64,000 nucleotides of DNA from Cladorhizidae sp. MBARI D1340-BT2 (GCA_028752905.1 JAQNBH010000014.1:4228595-4292594); one strand, 5' to 3'; counted from the stretch's first letter, positions 45,101 to 55,670 are shown. The notes: generated by a model not told the origin, from the sequence alone. Numbers and translations are program-made.

Positions 45101-48100
45101 ATCACAGAGCGGAGGTCTTGGTGAGGACATGTCACAGAGCGGAGGTCTTAGTGAGGACACATCACAGAGCGGAGGTCTTAGTGAGGACACATCACAGAGC
45201 GGAGGTCTTAGTGAGGACACATCACAGAGCGGAGGTCTTAGTGAGGACACATCACAGAGCGGAGGTCTTAGTGAGGACACATCACAGAGCGGAGGTCTTA
45301 GTGAGGACACATCACAGAGCGGAGGTCTTAGTGAGGACACATCACAGAGCGGAGATCTTGGTGAGGACATGTCACAGAGTGGAGATCTTAGTGGGGAACA
45401 TCACAGAGCGGAGGTCTTGGTGAGGACACATCACAGAGTGGAGGTCTTAATGAGGACACATCACAGAGCGGAGGTCTTGGTGAGGACATGTCACAGAGCG
45501 GAGGTCTTAGTGAGGACACATCACAGAGCGGAGGTCTTAGTGAGGACACAGAGCGGAGGTCTTAGTGAGGACACATCACAGAGCAGAGGTCTTAGTGAGG
45601 ACACATCACAGAGTGGAGATCTTAGTGGGGAACATCACAGAGCGGAGGTCTTGGTGAGGACACATCACAGAGCGGAGGTCTTAATGAGGACAAATCACAG
45701 AGCGGAGGTCTTGGTGAGGACATGTCACAGAGCGGAGGTCTTAGTGAGGACACATCACAGAGCGGAGGTCTTAGTGAGGACACATCACAGAGCGGAGGTC
45801 TTAATGAGGACACATCACAGAGCGGAGGTCTTGGTGAGGACATTTTACAGCGCAGAGGTCTTAGTGAGGACACATCACAGAGCGGAGGTCTTAGTGAGGA
45901 CACGTCACGGAGCGGAGGTCTTAATGAGGACACATCACAGAGCAGAGGTCTTAGTGAGGACACATCACAGAGTGGAGATCTTAGTGGGGAACATCACAGA
46001 GCGGAGGTCTTGGTGAGGACACATCACAGAGCGGAGGTCTTGGTGAGGACATGTCACAGAGCGGAGGTCTTAGTGAGGACACATCACAGAGCGGAGGTCT
46101 TAGTGAGGACACATCACAGAGCGGAGGTATTAGTGAGGACACATCACAGAGTGGAGATCTTAGTGGGGAACATCACAGAGCGGAGGTCTTAGTGAGGACA
46201 CGTCACAGAGCGGAGGTCTTAATGAGGACACATCACAGAGCAGAGGTCTTAGTGAGGACACATCACAGAGTGGAGATCTTAGTGGGGAACATCACAGAGC
46301 GGAGGTCTTGGTGAGGACACATCACAGAGCGGAGGTCTTAATGAGGACACATCACAGAGCGGAGGTCTTGGTGAGGACATGTCACAGAGCGGAGGTCTTA
46401 GTGAGGACACATCACAGAGCGGAGGTCTTAGTGAGGACACATCACAGAGCGGAGGTATTAGTGAGGACACATCACAGAGTGGAGATCTTAGTGGGGAACA
46501 TCACAGAGCGGAGGTCTTAATGAGGACACATCACAGAGCGGAGGTCTTGGTGAGGACACGTCACAGAGCGGAGGTCTTAGTGGGAACTTATCACAGAGTG
46601 GAGGTCTTAGTAAGGACACATCTCAGAGCGGAGGTCTTAGTGAGGACACATCACAGAGCGGAGGTCTTAGTGAGGACACATCACAGAGCGGAGGTCTTAG
46701 TGAGGACATGTCACAGAGCGGAGGTCTTAGTGAGGACACGTCACAGAGCGGAGGTCTTGGTGAGGACACGTCACAGAGCGGAGGTCTTAGTGAGGACACA
46801 TCACAGAGCGGAGGTCTTAGTGGGGACACATCACAGAGCGGAGGTCTTAGTAAGGACATGTCACAGAGCGGAGGTCTTAGTGAGGACACATCACAGAGCG
46901 GAGGTCTTAGTGAGGACACATCACAGAGCGGAGATCTTAGTGGGGATACATCACAGAGCGGAGGTCTTAGTGAGGACACATCACAGAGCGGAGGTCTTAG
47001 TGGGGACACATCACAGAGCGGAGGTCTTAGTGAGGACATGTCACAGAGCGGTGGTCTTAGTGAGGACATGTCACAGAGCGGAGGTCTTAGTGAGGACATG
47101 TCACAGAGCGGAGGTCTTAGTGAGGACATGTCACAGAGCGGAGGTCTTAGTAAGGACATGTCACAGAGCGCAGGTCTTAGTGAGGACACATCACAGAGCG
47201 GAGGTCTTAGTGAGGACATGTCACAGAGCGGAGGTCTTAGTGAGGGCACATCACAGAGCGGAGGTCTTAGTGAGGACACATTACAGAGCGGAGGTCTTGG
47301 TGAGGACATGTCACAGAGCGGAGGTCTTAGTGAGGACACATCACAGAGCGGAGGTCTTAGTGAGGACACATCACAGAGCGGATCAGGTAGCAGGAAGAGA
47401 GTTGGAGCAACAGGAAGAGAGTTGGAGCGGCAGGAAGAGAGTTGGAGCAACAGGAAGAGAGTTGGAGCAACAGGAAGAGAGTTGGAGCAACAGGAAGAGA
47501 GTTGGAGCAACAGGAAGATAGTTGGAGCAACAGGAAGAGAGTTGAAGCAGCAGGAAGAGAGTTGGAGCAACAGGAAGAGAGTTGGAGCAGCAGGAAGAGA
47601 GTTGGAGCAACTGGAAGAGAGTTGGAGCAGCAGGAAGAGAGTTGGAGCAACAGGAAGAGAGTTGGAGCAACAGGAAGGGAGTTGAAGCAACAGGAAGAGA
47701 GTTGGAGCAACTGGAAGAGAGTTGGAGCAGCAGGAAGAGAGTTGAAGCAGCAGGAAGAGAGTTGGAGCAACAGGAAGAGAGTTGGAGCAACAGGAGGAGA
47801 GTTGGAGCAACAGGAGGAGAGTTTGAGCAACAGGAAGAGAGTTGGAGCAACAGGAAGAGAGTTGGAGTAACAGGAGGAGAGTTGGAGCAACAGGAAGAGA
47901 GTTGGAGCAACAGGAAGAGAGTTGGAGCAACAGGAAGGGAGTTGAAGCAGCAGGAAGAGAGTTGGAGCAACAGGAAGAGAGTTGGAGCAACAGGAAGAGA
48001 GTTGGAGCAGCAGGAAGAGAGTTGGAGCAACAGGAAGAGAGTTGGAGCAACTGGAAGAGAGTTGGAGCAACAGGAAGAGAGTTGGAGCAGTAGGAAGAGA

Positions 48101-50257
48101 GTTGAAGCAGCAGGAAGAGAGTTGGAGCAGCAGGAAGAGAGTTAGAGCAGCAGGAAGAGAGTTGGAGCAACAGGAAGGGAGTTGAAGCAACAGGAAGAGA
48201 GTTGGAGCAACTGGAAGAGAGTTGGAGCAGCAGGAAGAGAGTTGAAGCAGCAGGAAGAGAGTTGGAGCAACAGGAAGAGAGTTGGAGCAACAGGAGGAGA
48301 GTTGGAGCAACAGGAGGAGAGTTGGAGCAACAGGAAGAGAGTTGGAGCAACAGGAAGAGAGTTGGAGCAACAGGAGGAGAGTTGGAGCAACAGGAAGAGA
48401 GTTGGAGCAACAGGAAGAGAGTTGGAGCAACAGGAAGGGAGTTGAAGCAGCAGGAAGAGAGTTGGAGCAACAGGAAGAGAGTTGGAGCAACAGGAAGAGA
48501 GTTGGAGCAACTGGAAGAGAGTTGAAGCAGCAGGAAGAGAGTTGGAGCAACAGGAAGAGAGTTGGAGCAACTGGAAGAGAGTTGGAGCAACAGGAAGAGA
48601 GTTGGAGCAGTAGGAAGAGAGTTGGAGCAACAGGAAGAGAGTTGGAGCAACTGGAAGAGAGTTGAAGCAGCAGGAAGAGAGTTGGAGCAGCAGGAAGAGA
48701 GTTGGAGCAGCAGGAAGAGAGTTGGAGCAGCAGGAATGGAGCAACAGGAAGAGAGTTGGAGCAACAGGAAGAGAATCACAATCCAGTGAGTATCTGGATT
48801 AGTGATGGTCTCCTGTAATAACAATCAACCACAACCTACTCTTGCAGACAATTACAAGGTGATGTTCCATGCCCCTTGCACCATCACCCCTTCAATTAAT
48901 AATTAATTAACTGATTATCACATTTATATGATTATCACATTTATAATTATTTTTAATTATTATTTATTTTTAATTATTATTAGTTTTTAAATTGATCAAA
49001 TTGATCTAACAAACTATTACAAACTATTTATTTTAATTTTATTTTATTGTTATCATGTTAAAAACATTATATATTTATTATTTCATTTATTTGCTTATAG
49101 AACTATCCTCTGCTCTTGTGCAAGTAACAATAAATAAATAAATATATAATTATTTTTTGTAATAATATAGGGGCTGAGGTGGGCCTAGGCTTCAGTGGCA
49201 TGTGAGGACTGCTCCTTAACCCTCTCACAGCACTTTATATAGGGGCTGAGGTGGGCCAAGGCCCAGTGGCAGGTGGAGGATGGAGTTCCTTAACCCTCTC
49301 ACCACCCAGGCACCACTAGCACCATTGAAAATGGAACAATTGCAAGAAGCAATAGGGGTTAATGTACGAGGGGTTAAATCTACATGGAGAATGCCTAACA
49401 GAAGAATCCACAGGGGGAGTGGAGTGGGCTATAAGCCACTCCCTCCTCTGCTGACCTTCATCCGGCCTCTTCGTGAATTGGATTCTAGTTGTAAAAACCA
49501 AGAATATTAAATGCCTCGAAAATATCATACTTGCATGCTTGGCAGGTCACGTCTGATTGGAGCCTTCCTCCGAAAGTCCTGTCTATGATGCAACTACAGT
49601 GGGAGGTGTTGTCCAGAGTGGGCGTCTGACCGCCGGAGTGATGGTGAAGCACGTCCAGGGCAGCGATGAAGAACTCGTGGGCATCTTGCTGCTCATAACC
49701 GGCCAAGTGTCGGGCGTGAGTCCATACAAGATGGAGGAGTTTGAAGGGAATGAAGGGGGCTGCGGACCCTGTGTAGAACTACGAGGCAGAGTTAATAACA
49801 ACAACAATAATAATAACAACAACTATTATTATTATCTCAATGAACTCTCAGTTGACAGTAGATTCAACGACTTCCGCTTTATTGGGAAAGCTATTATTAT
49901 TATTATTACTATTGTTATTAATGCCATCATCATCATCTCATTATCATTATTATTATTACTAATATTACTATTACTATTATTATTATTGTTGTTAATATTA
50001 TTATTAGTATTATTATTACTATTATTATTATTATTGTTGTTGTTATTATTACTATTATTATTATTGCTATTTAAAAAAAATTAATATCAGCATCATCATC
50101 ATCATCATCATCATTACTATTAATAATAATTATTGTTGTTGTTGTTGTTATTATTATTATTATTATTGTTATTAATTTCAGCATCATCATCATCATCATC
50201 ATCATCATCATGTTATTGTTATTGTTATTAATAATATTATTATTATTATTGTTATTG

Positions 50258-50288
<31 letters not shown>

Positions 50289-50333
50289 TATTATCACTCA
50301 TCATCATCATCATTATTATTATTATCACAATTA

Positions 50334-50418
<85 letters not shown>

Positions 50419-53401
50419 CATTATTATTATTATTAGGGTGTGTGCCAGCATTCCCTATATTTGGTTTATCTCAGAATGGCTGCAGCAAACCACACCCTAA
50501 ATCCCAGAGCACATCTGTAGCTTCTTAGCAGCCTAAATTGGTTTCAGCCGATATTAGGACTCCCAGTGTACCTTGAACCCTTCACTATTAAACCGCCACA
50601 CAAAAAACCCTTAGTCATGTTGTAATCATAAGATACAAATGTTCCAATACATGCCCACCACCAGACTGTCTCTTAGTGAAGAATAAAGCCAGGCAATAAT
50701 GGCTCTTGCAGTCCTGCCAGTCTAAGGCCAGGCAATAATGGCTCTTGCAGGTCTCCTGCCAGTCTAAAGGCAGGCAATAAATGGCTCTTGCAGTCGTGCC
50801 AGTCTAAGGCCAGGCAATAATGGCGGTCTCCTGTGAATCTAAGGCAGGCAATAATGGCTCTTGCAGTCCTGCCAGTCTAAGGCCAGGCAATAATGGCTCT
50901 TGCAGGTCTCTGCCAGTCTAAGGCCAGGCAATAATGGCTCTTACTAAGCAATGCATTTCACTGTCCTAGCTAATGCATCATATTACACGTCAAACACCAC
51001 ACCAAACACCACAGTCATAATTACATTGTGTTACACGCCTGTCACAGTTATACTGTATTATTACTAAACAAGAGTTAAATCATGTTACATGCACACTCCA
51101 TTGTTACATTGTGCTATCAATCAGAGTTACACCATGTTACATAAGAGACTGCACTGTGTTACTGCACAGTCCATAGTTAGTTACATGGGAAGCTGTGTTG
51201 TGTTACATGCCTAAATTAGAGTTACACATGCTACATGCCTATTCCATTATTACATTGTGTCACATGTCTTAACCAGAGTTACACCATGTTACATGAAGTT
51301 AAGCTCTGTTACAAGCCTAAATATCATGCATGCTCACTTCCTGGAAGACGTTGCCCATCTCACAGACGACACAGTTTCCTTGGACAATCTCCGAGTAGCA
51401 TCTGTGTCCATCCGACAGGAAGTAATCTCGCAAGACAGGGGTGTGCACTAATGATTGCACGATGCAGTTCATGAAGCACGTGTTGCCAAGGTTATGCAGA
51501 CCTCGGAGTCCTAATCACAGCAAAACAGAACACATAGAAGATGCACGTGTGCTCTAGATGTTGCCCTAGCCCTAGCCCTAGATATTTAGCCCTAGCAATA
51601 GTTATTCATCCCTAGCAATAGTTATTTATCCCTAGCAATAGTCATTTATCCCTGGCAATAGTTATTTATCCCTAGCAATAGTTATTTATCCCTAGCCCTA
51701 GATATTTATCCCTAGCAATAGTTATTTATCCCTAGCAATAGTTATTCATCCCTGGCAATAGTTATTTATCCCTAGCAATAGTTATTCATCCCTAGCAATA
51801 GTTATTTATCCCTGGCAATAGTTATTTATCCCTAGCAATAGTTATTTATCCCTAGCAATATTTATTTATCCCTAGCAATAGTTATTCATCCCTAGCAATA
51901 GTTATTCATCCCTAGCAATAGTTATTCATCCCTAGCAATAGTTATTTATCCCTAGGAATAGTTATTTATCCGTAGCAATAGTTATTCATCCCTAGCAATA
52001 GTTATTTATCCCTAGCAATAGTCATTTATCCCTGGCAATAGTTATTTATCCCTAGCAATAGTTATTTATCCCTAGCCCTAGATATTTATCCCTAGCAATA
52101 GTTATTTATCCCTAGCAATAGTTATTCATCCCTGGCAATAGTTATTTATCCCTAGCAATAGTTATTCATCCCCAGCAATAGTTATTTATCCCTGGCAATA
52201 GTTATTTATCCCTAGCAATAGTTATTTATCCCTAGCAATATTTATTTATCCCTAGCAATAGTTATTCATCCCTAGCAATAGTTATTCATCCCTAGCAATA
52301 GTTATTCATCCCTAGCAATAGTTATTTATCCCTAGGAATAGTTATTTATCCGTAGCAATAGTTATTTATCCCTAGCAATAGTTATTTATCCCTAGCAATA
52401 GTTATTTATCCCTAGCAATAGTTATTCATCCCTAGCAATAGTCATTCATCCCTAGCAATAGTTATTTATCCCTAGCAATAGTTATTCATCCCTAGCAATA
52501 GTTATTTATCCCTAGCAATATTTATTTATCCCTAGCAATAGTTATTCATCCCTAGCAATAGTTATTTATTCCTAGCAATAGTTATTTATCCCTAGCAATA
52601 GTTATTCATCCCTAGCAATAGTTATTTATCCCTAGCAATAGTTATTTATCCCTAGTAATAGTCATTCATCCCTAGCAATACTTATTTATCCCTAGCAATA
52701 GTTATTTATCCCTAGCAATAGTCATTCATCCCTAGCAATACTTATTTATCCCTAGCAATAGTTATTTATCCCTAGCAATAGTCATTCATCCCTAGCAATA
52801 CTTATTTATCCCTAGCAATACTTATTTATCCCTAGCAATAGTTATTTATCCCTAGCAATAGTCATTCATCCCTAGCAATACTTATTTATCCCTAGCAATA
52901 GTTATTCATCCCTAGCAGTAGTTATTTATCCTAGCAATTTAGTTATTTATCCCTAGCAATAGTCATTCATCCCTAGCAATACTTATTTATCCCTAGCAAT
53001 AGTTATTCATCCCTAGCAATAGTTATTTATCCCTAGCAATACTTATTTATCCCTAGCCCTAGATATTTATCCTTAGCCCTTAGGTGGGAAAGAACATTGA
53101 ACTTTGGACCTCAACCATGATCCCAGACTGTCCGTAGTATCACCAGTCATGTGCACCACACCCACACACGAACCTAGTGTTGATCCTGGTTCCAGCTTCC
53201 TCCTGTGAGGGTTTTGCTTGAGCAGGTTCATCTCGTCCTGAGAGGGCTCCCAGGACACATAGGCCACGGGCTGACGGGAGATGTGGAACCGGCTGTGTGC
53301 CAACTGCTGCTCGATGTTCCGGCTAATCTCGTCCAACGAACAGTCGTAGACATAATCGCAGCACTTGAAGCAGTATACACTGCCATACATCAACTCCACC
53401 G
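32456..53401 (-). CDS. USP22: USP22 (Ubp8/Nonstop), SAGA deubiquitinase; N-terminal exons not found
   Basis: Ubiquitin-specific protease of the SAGA co-activator module, which removes ubiquitin from histone H2B in the nucleus. Ten exons on the minus strand: 53401-53174, 51510-51338, 49779-49531, 44460-44363, 39827-39734, 39607-39541, 38465-38299, 36297-36213, 32650-32586 and 32498-32456. All have GT-AG borders and matching phases. Seen: the end of the ZnF-UBP domain ([15 protein letters not shown]), the Cys box ([15 protein letters not shown]), the QQD motif ([11 protein letters not shown]), the zinc pair [18 protein letters not shown], the His box ([14 protein letters not shown]), [13 protein letters not shown] and the C-terminus [13 protein letters not shown]. 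About 422 residues are covered against 525 in human, so roughly 100 N-terminal residues lie upstream or in undetected exons. One exon carries a 1-base shift at 49740-49743. The introns hold most of the tandem DNA in 33-53 kb. Confidence 0.95.
32586..32650 (-). CDS. USP22: USP22 exon, [13 protein letters not shown]
   Basis: Encodes [20 protein letters not shown] and E, with the conserved Asp pair of the USP fold. Acceptor CCTTGCAG, donor AAGG|GTGAGT. Confidence 0.95.
32755..32870. repeat. Minisatellite, 15-base unit, in USP22 intron
   Basis: Seven to eight copies of TTCACACCATAAAGA with small changes. Confidence 0.85.
32960..34015. other. USP22 intron without a supported gene
   Basis: Contains a partial duplication of about 100 bases (33190-33345, with TGTCCCAGGGTAGAAG repeated) and GGGTAATGCAGCCTTC copies near 33090. 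A 98-residue plus-strand frame at 33342-33638 has a Gly-rich centre but no recognisable family. Confidence 0.5.
34017..34516 (-). pseudogene. pogo/Tigger-type transposase remnant
   Basis: Encodes [18 protein letters not shown], a Lys/Gly-rich stretch and [17 protein letters not shown], matching the start of the DDE domain of Tigger/pogo transposases (DETG with the first catalytic Asp, then a CxGxKKSKxRxTV-like segment). The rest is degraded: a frame change follows near 34230, and [13 protein letters not shown] continues in another frame. The DNA-binding domain is absent. It is a dead fragment inside a USP22 intron, in the same orientation as the gene. Confidence 0.65.
34945..35680. repeat. 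Minisatellite, 25-base unit, in USP22 intron
   Basis: About 29 copies of a unit with ACAGGTCAAGCTAGCTGATG plus AGCCT, with a later subfamily having AGCCC. Each unit contains the palindrome AGCTAGCT. Confidence 0.95.
36000..36098. mobile_element. Palindromic element, distant relative of the 8857 family
   Basis: The arms TTTTGTTGCCATGTTTCAAC and GTTGAAATGTTGGCAAAAC pair. The apex again holds CCTGATGAAG, a short stem (GACC/GGTT) and TTGAAATGTTG. A CAACAACAA microsatellite follows directly. Confidence 0.45.
36213..36297 (-). CDS. USP22: USP22 exon with catalytic histidine
   Basis: Encodes [20 protein letters not shown] and YIRQQQDQ. The general-base His is in GHYT. Acceptor GTGCTCAG, donor CCAG|GTACGA. 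Confidence 0.95.
36820..37040. repeat. Degenerate minisatellite, about 30-base unit
   Basis: Seven or so copies of a unit with GAATGGACTTATGAGAGTTA and TGGGGTTGT or TGGGATTGCTAT. Confidence 0.8.
37262..37510 (-). CDS. Possible terminal exon nested in a USP22 intron
   Basis: An open, non-repetitive minus-strand frame of about 83 residues ending in TAA, with an acidic core ([18 protein letters not shown]). A possible acceptor is ACCAGCAG near 37514. It reads like real protein, but no family is recognised, and the USP22 exons on either side join perfectly without it. It could be the last exon of a nested gene, a retrocopy or an alternative exon. Its 3' end is partly duplicated at 37205-37260. 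Confidence 0.3.
   Translation of the reverse strand: MKQQQKLHGLLLTEKVKEIPVTLSLEDSSHPFSELDDDEGELEASKLLQMRTSKPCLVPRLTMTGGDSAPVHGSDSSVLNTS
38019..38092. repeat. TG-rich microsatellite
   Basis: Irregular GTGTGTATGTGTGCG repeats in a USP22 intron. A short CA tract lies at 38155-38177. Confidence 0.9.
38299..38465 (-). CDS. USP22: USP22 exon, [14 protein letters not shown]
   Basis: Encodes [38 protein letters not shown] and [14 protein letters not shown](R). Acceptor TTTGCTGCAG, donor ACAG|GTAAGG. Confidence 0.95.
38697..38995. repeat. Minisatellite, 20-base unit, in USP22 intron
   Basis: About 14 copies of AGAGCAGCTACACACAGTG with an interposed GGAGTATCTAACAAAGAG segment that itself repeats three times. 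Confidence 0.9.
39085..39540. repeat. ACACATACATGC-type microsatellite abutting a USP22 donor
   Basis: Compound (ACACATACATGC)n tract. On the gene's strand it begins at the first intron base as GTATGTATGTGTGTG. Confidence 0.95.
39541..39607 (-). CDS. USP22: USP22 exon, FTRPENLG to CRSYQ
   Basis: A 67-base exon encoding (R)[20 protein letters not shown] and YQ, with the second zinc-binding CX2C. Microsatellites touch both splice sites: GTGTGTGCGTG repeats before the acceptor and GTATGTATGTGTG repeats from the first intron base after the donor. Confidence 0.95.
39608..39682. repeat. CA-rich microsatellite abutting a USP22 acceptor
   Basis: CACACGCACG and CACACACATG repeats. On the minus strand this GT-rich tract ends in GTGTGCAG, the acceptor itself, with almost no pyrimidine tract. 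Confidence 0.9.
39734..39827 (-). CDS. USP22: USP22 exon, linker to CLDR
   Basis: Encodes (E)[18 protein letters not shown] and [12 protein letters not shown](R). The linker is variable in the family; [13 protein letters not shown] across the join is conserved. Acceptor ACACACAG, donor ACAG|GTATTA. Confidence 0.88.
39940..44349. repeat. Large minisatellite, 49-base unit, about 90 copies, in USP22 intron
   Basis: The unit contains AGTACACACCATCTATAGCA, GTTTAGTACGGCCTCTCACA and TGTTTCAGG. A rare junction (CAGCCTCTGGAGTACACAAC) occurs at 40999 and 42949, 1,950 bases apart, and many variants around it match in order, so a block of about 2 kb was duplicated. The array stops 13 bases from a USP22 donor. 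On the USP22 strand each unit reads TACTAAACTGCTATAG|ATG, which resembles a branch point and acceptor. Confidence 0.97.
44363..44460 (-). CDS. USP22: USP22 exon, [17 protein letters not shown]
   Basis: Acceptor TTGTGTAG, donor AATG|GTGGGC. Encodes (N)[18 protein letters not shown] and TSTPVEIN. The 49-base minisatellite begins about 13 bases after the donor. Confidence 0.93.
44890..47382. repeat. Large minisatellite, 30-base unit, 2.5 kb, in USP22 intron
   Basis: About 83 copies of a unit AGCGGAGGTCTTAGTGAGGA plus CACATCACAG. A 29-base variant with AGTGGGGAACATC recurs at irregular distances of roughly 120 to 360 bases (45031 to 46500), always with the same neighbours, showing higher-order duplication. 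The 30-base period gives long stop-free frames ([10 protein letters not shown]) of no coding value. Confidence 0.97.
47386..48775. repeat. Minisatellite, 20-base unit, about 69 copies, in USP22 intron
   Basis: GTTGGAGCAACAGGAAGAGA with variants (AGCAGC, GGGAG, AACTGG). It abuts the previous array within a few bases. Its long Leu/Ser-rich minus-strand frame has no protein features. Confidence 0.96.
48830..49260. other. AT-rich unassigned intron sequence
   Basis: Mostly TTTATTTTTAATTATT-like sequence, followed by a short duplicated GGGGCTGAGGTGGGCC segment at 49170 and 49242. No gene seen. Confidence 0.6.
49531..49779 (-). CDS. USP22: USP22 exon with QQD motif; 1-base frame break
   Basis: Starts [13 protein letters not shown] after TCGTAG, and ends ...[10 protein letters not shown] with donor [30 protein letters not shown] reads in a frame one base later than FYTG...PFK because of an extra A in a run of four (plus 49740-49743). 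Either the base is an error or variant, or a downstream acceptor (TTCTACACAG or GGTCCGCAG) is used, which would keep frame and drop the first residues. Confidence 0.9.
49890..50450. repeat. (ATT)n/(ATC)n trinucleotide block, in USP22 intron
   Basis: A long compound microsatellite of ATT, GTT, ATC and TAT triplets. A smaller (AAC/AAT)n tract lies at 49796-49835. The end of the palindromic family (TCAATGAACTCTCAGTTGAC) is at 49837-49856. Confidence 0.95.
50505..50610 (-). mobile_element. Dispersed element, copy C (fragment, reversed)
   Basis: Read on the minus strand it contains AGTGAAGGGTTCAAGGTACA, CTGGGAGTCC, TATCGGCTGAAACC and GCTAAGAAGCT, matching both copies A (about 1960-2040) and B (about 10323-10380). 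Confidence 0.55.
50690..50945. repeat. Minisatellite, about 39-base unit, in USP22 intron
   Basis: Six to seven copies of a unit with GCCAGGCAATAATGGCTCTT and GCAGTCCTGCCAGTCTAAG. A degenerate GTTACAC repeat follows to about 51310. Confidence 0.88.
51338..51510 (-). CDS. USP22: USP22 exon with catalytic cysteine
   Basis: Encodes (G)[34 protein letters not shown] and [10 protein letters not shown]. The nucleophile is the Cys of GNTCFMN. Acceptor GTGATTAG, donor GAA|GTGAGC. Confidence 0.96.
51560..53078. repeat. Minisatellite, 20-base unit, about 75 copies, in USP22 intron
   Basis: CCCTAGCAATAGTTATTTAT with variants (TTATTCATC, CCTGGCAATA, CTTATTTATC). The ordered set of variants at 51641-51970 recurs exactly 380 bases later, i.e. 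19 units. Both edges show plain CCCTAGCCCTAG, so the unit may have grown from that hexamer. Confidence 0.97.
53174..53401 (-). CDS. USP22: USP22 exon, end of ZnF-UBP domain
   Basis: Acceptor GTCTTGCAG. Encodes [19 protein letters not shown] and, after a linker, [20 protein letters not shown] and GSTL(G). Donor CTAG|GTTCGT. The first codon is split (xCG), as expected after a preceding ...HxLA exon. Confidence 0.92.
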
Positions 53402-53479
53402 CTGCAAGACCAACCAGCATAACAGTATTCATGGCCCTCACAGGACCACTCCTGTAACACTATTCATTACTCCTCACTA

Positions 53480-53880
53480 CCAATAGGCCATACTCCTCTC
53501 ACTATTATAATAGTATTCATTACTCAACACTCGGCTATCACTATTATAATAATATTCATTCCTCTCACTATAATAAGAGATTCATTACTCAACACTCCTC
53601 TAGACTCAACACTCCTCTAGAACTATAATAATATTCATTACTCAACATTCCTCTCACTATAATAAGATTCATTACTCAACACTCCTCTTTAACTATAATA
53701 ATATTCATTACTCAACATTCCTCTCACTATAATAAGATTCATTACTCAACACTCCTCTATAACTATAATAATATTCATTACTCAACATTCCTCTCACTAA
53801 TTTCTCATTTACTCCACACGCATTATAATAGTATTCATTATTCTGCACTCCTTTTCTTATAATAGTATTCATTACTCCAC
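53480..53880. repeat. Degenerate tandem repeat upstream of the USP22 exon
   Basis: Irregular units with ATAATATTCATTACTCAACA and CTCCTCTAGAACT. Confidence 0.8.
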
Positions 53881-53910
53881 ACCGTAAGTAAGTCCCTACT
53901 AATATTTATA

Positions 53911-54012
53911 ACCTCAATGAACTCTCAGTTGTCTTAATTAAGAACATTACAAAAACTAATCGACTTGAAATTGTATTCTCTCGACATTTCGTCTAGATTC
54001 ATCAGGAATGAT
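53911..54012. mobile_element. MITE-like palindromic element, copy 3 (half element)
   Basis: Starts TCAATGAACTCTCAGTTG and contains CGACTTGAAATTGTATTCTC and CATTTCG...ATCAGGAATG. It corresponds to the left half of copy 1 at 8857. On the minus strand the apex reads CTGATGAATCTAGACGAAA, with the hairpin reduced to TCTAGA. Confidence 0.5.
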
Positions 54013-54339
54013 AAGATGCTAAGAGCTAGTTATATACAGGTAGCTAGTTATTCACCACATGCTACAAAACAACACCCCAAACAACACCCCATCACACGTG
54101 TCCGGCATGCAAACCTGATACCAAAAATAAAATATATAAAAATAAAATAAATTTTTTAATAAATAATGTCCGATAAGACTGACGAGGTTACGTATGGAAT
54201 TTGTAGCGGGTGCCTTAGGGGCTTCTCTCTGACAGCTGCTGGACTGGTTCATTCGAGTGGACCTGTGGAGAAGTGCTGCTCTAGTTCTCGTAAACAGCCA
54301 GTGGCTAGGCCAGAGCAGACTCCAGAAGCAAGCCAGTCA

Positions 54340-55670
54340 GTACCATGTGACACAACCAATCAGTGCCATGTGACACAGCCAGTCATGTGACACAGCCAGT
54401 CAGTACCATGTAACACAGCCAGTCAGTACCATGTGACACAGCCAGTCATGTGACACAGCCACTCAGTACCATGTGACACAGCCAGTCAGTACCATGTAAC
54501 ACAGCCAGTCAGTGCCATGTGACACAGCCAGTCAGTACCATGTGACCCAGCCAGTCAGTACCATGTGACACAGCCAGTCAGTACCATGTGACACAGCCAG
54601 TCAGTACCATGTGACCCAGCCAATCAGTACCATGTGACACAACCAATCAGTGCCATGTGACACAGCCAATCAGTACCATGTGACACAACCAATCAGTGCC
54701 ATGTGACACAGCCAATCAGTATACCATGTGACACAACCAGTCAGTACTATGTGACACAGCCAATCAGTACCATGTGACACAGCCAATCAGTACCATGTGA
54801 CACAAGCCATGTGACACAGCCACTCAGTCCCATGTGACACAGCCACTCAGTCCCATGTGACACAGCCAATCAGTACCATGTGACACAGCCAGTCAGTACC
54901 ATGTGACACAGCCAATCAGTACCATGTGACACAGCCAATCAGTACCATGTGACACAGCCAATCAGTACCATGTGACACAGCCAATCAGTACTATGTGACA
55001 CAGCCAGTCAGTACCATGTGACCCAGCCAGTCAGTACCATGTGACACAGCCAGTCAGTACCATGTGACACAGCCAATCAGTACCATGTGATACAACCAAT
55101 CAGTGCCATGTGACACAGCCAATCAGTACCATGTGACACAACCAATCAGTGCCATGTGACACAGCCAGTCAGTACCATGTGACACAGCCAGTCAGTACTA
55201 TGTGACCCAGCCAGTCAGTACCATGTGACCCAGCCAGTCAGTACCATGTGACACAGCCAGTCAGTACCATGTGACACAGCCAGTCAGTACCATGTGACAC
55301 AGCCAGTCAGTACCATGTGACACAGCCAGTCAGTACCATGTGACACAGCCAGTCAGTACCATGTGACACAGCCAGTCAGTACCATGTGACACAGCCAGTC
55401 AGTACCATGTGACACAGCCAGTCAGTACCATGTGACACAGCCAGTCAGTACCATGTGACACAGCCAGTCAGTACCATGTGACACAGCCAGTCAGTAGTAC
55501 CATGTGACACAGCCAGTCAGTACCATGTGACACAGCCAATCAGTACCATGTGACACAGCCAGTCAGTACCATGTGACACAGTCAGTCATTACCATGTGAC
55601 ACAGCCAGTCAGTACCATGTGACACAGCCAGTCAGTACCATGTGACACAGCCAGTCAGTACCATGTGACA
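54340..55670. repeat. Minisatellite, 23-base unit, inside the retroelement
   Basis: About 57 copies of a unit CAGTCAGTACCATGTGACAC plus AGC (variant CCAATCAGT). 23 is not a multiple of three and the unit contains ATGTGA, so it breaks the frame it has expanded within. Confidence 0.96.

Noticed and set aside
46623..48824. A 733-residue Leu/Ser/Cys-rich frame on the minus strand
   Set aside because: It spans two unrelated minisatellites inside a USP22 intron. The periodic sequence comes from the 20- and 30-base units.
50071..50500. Frames of poly-Ile, Asn, Asp and Met
   Set aside because: Translations of ATT/ATC trinucleotide repeats.
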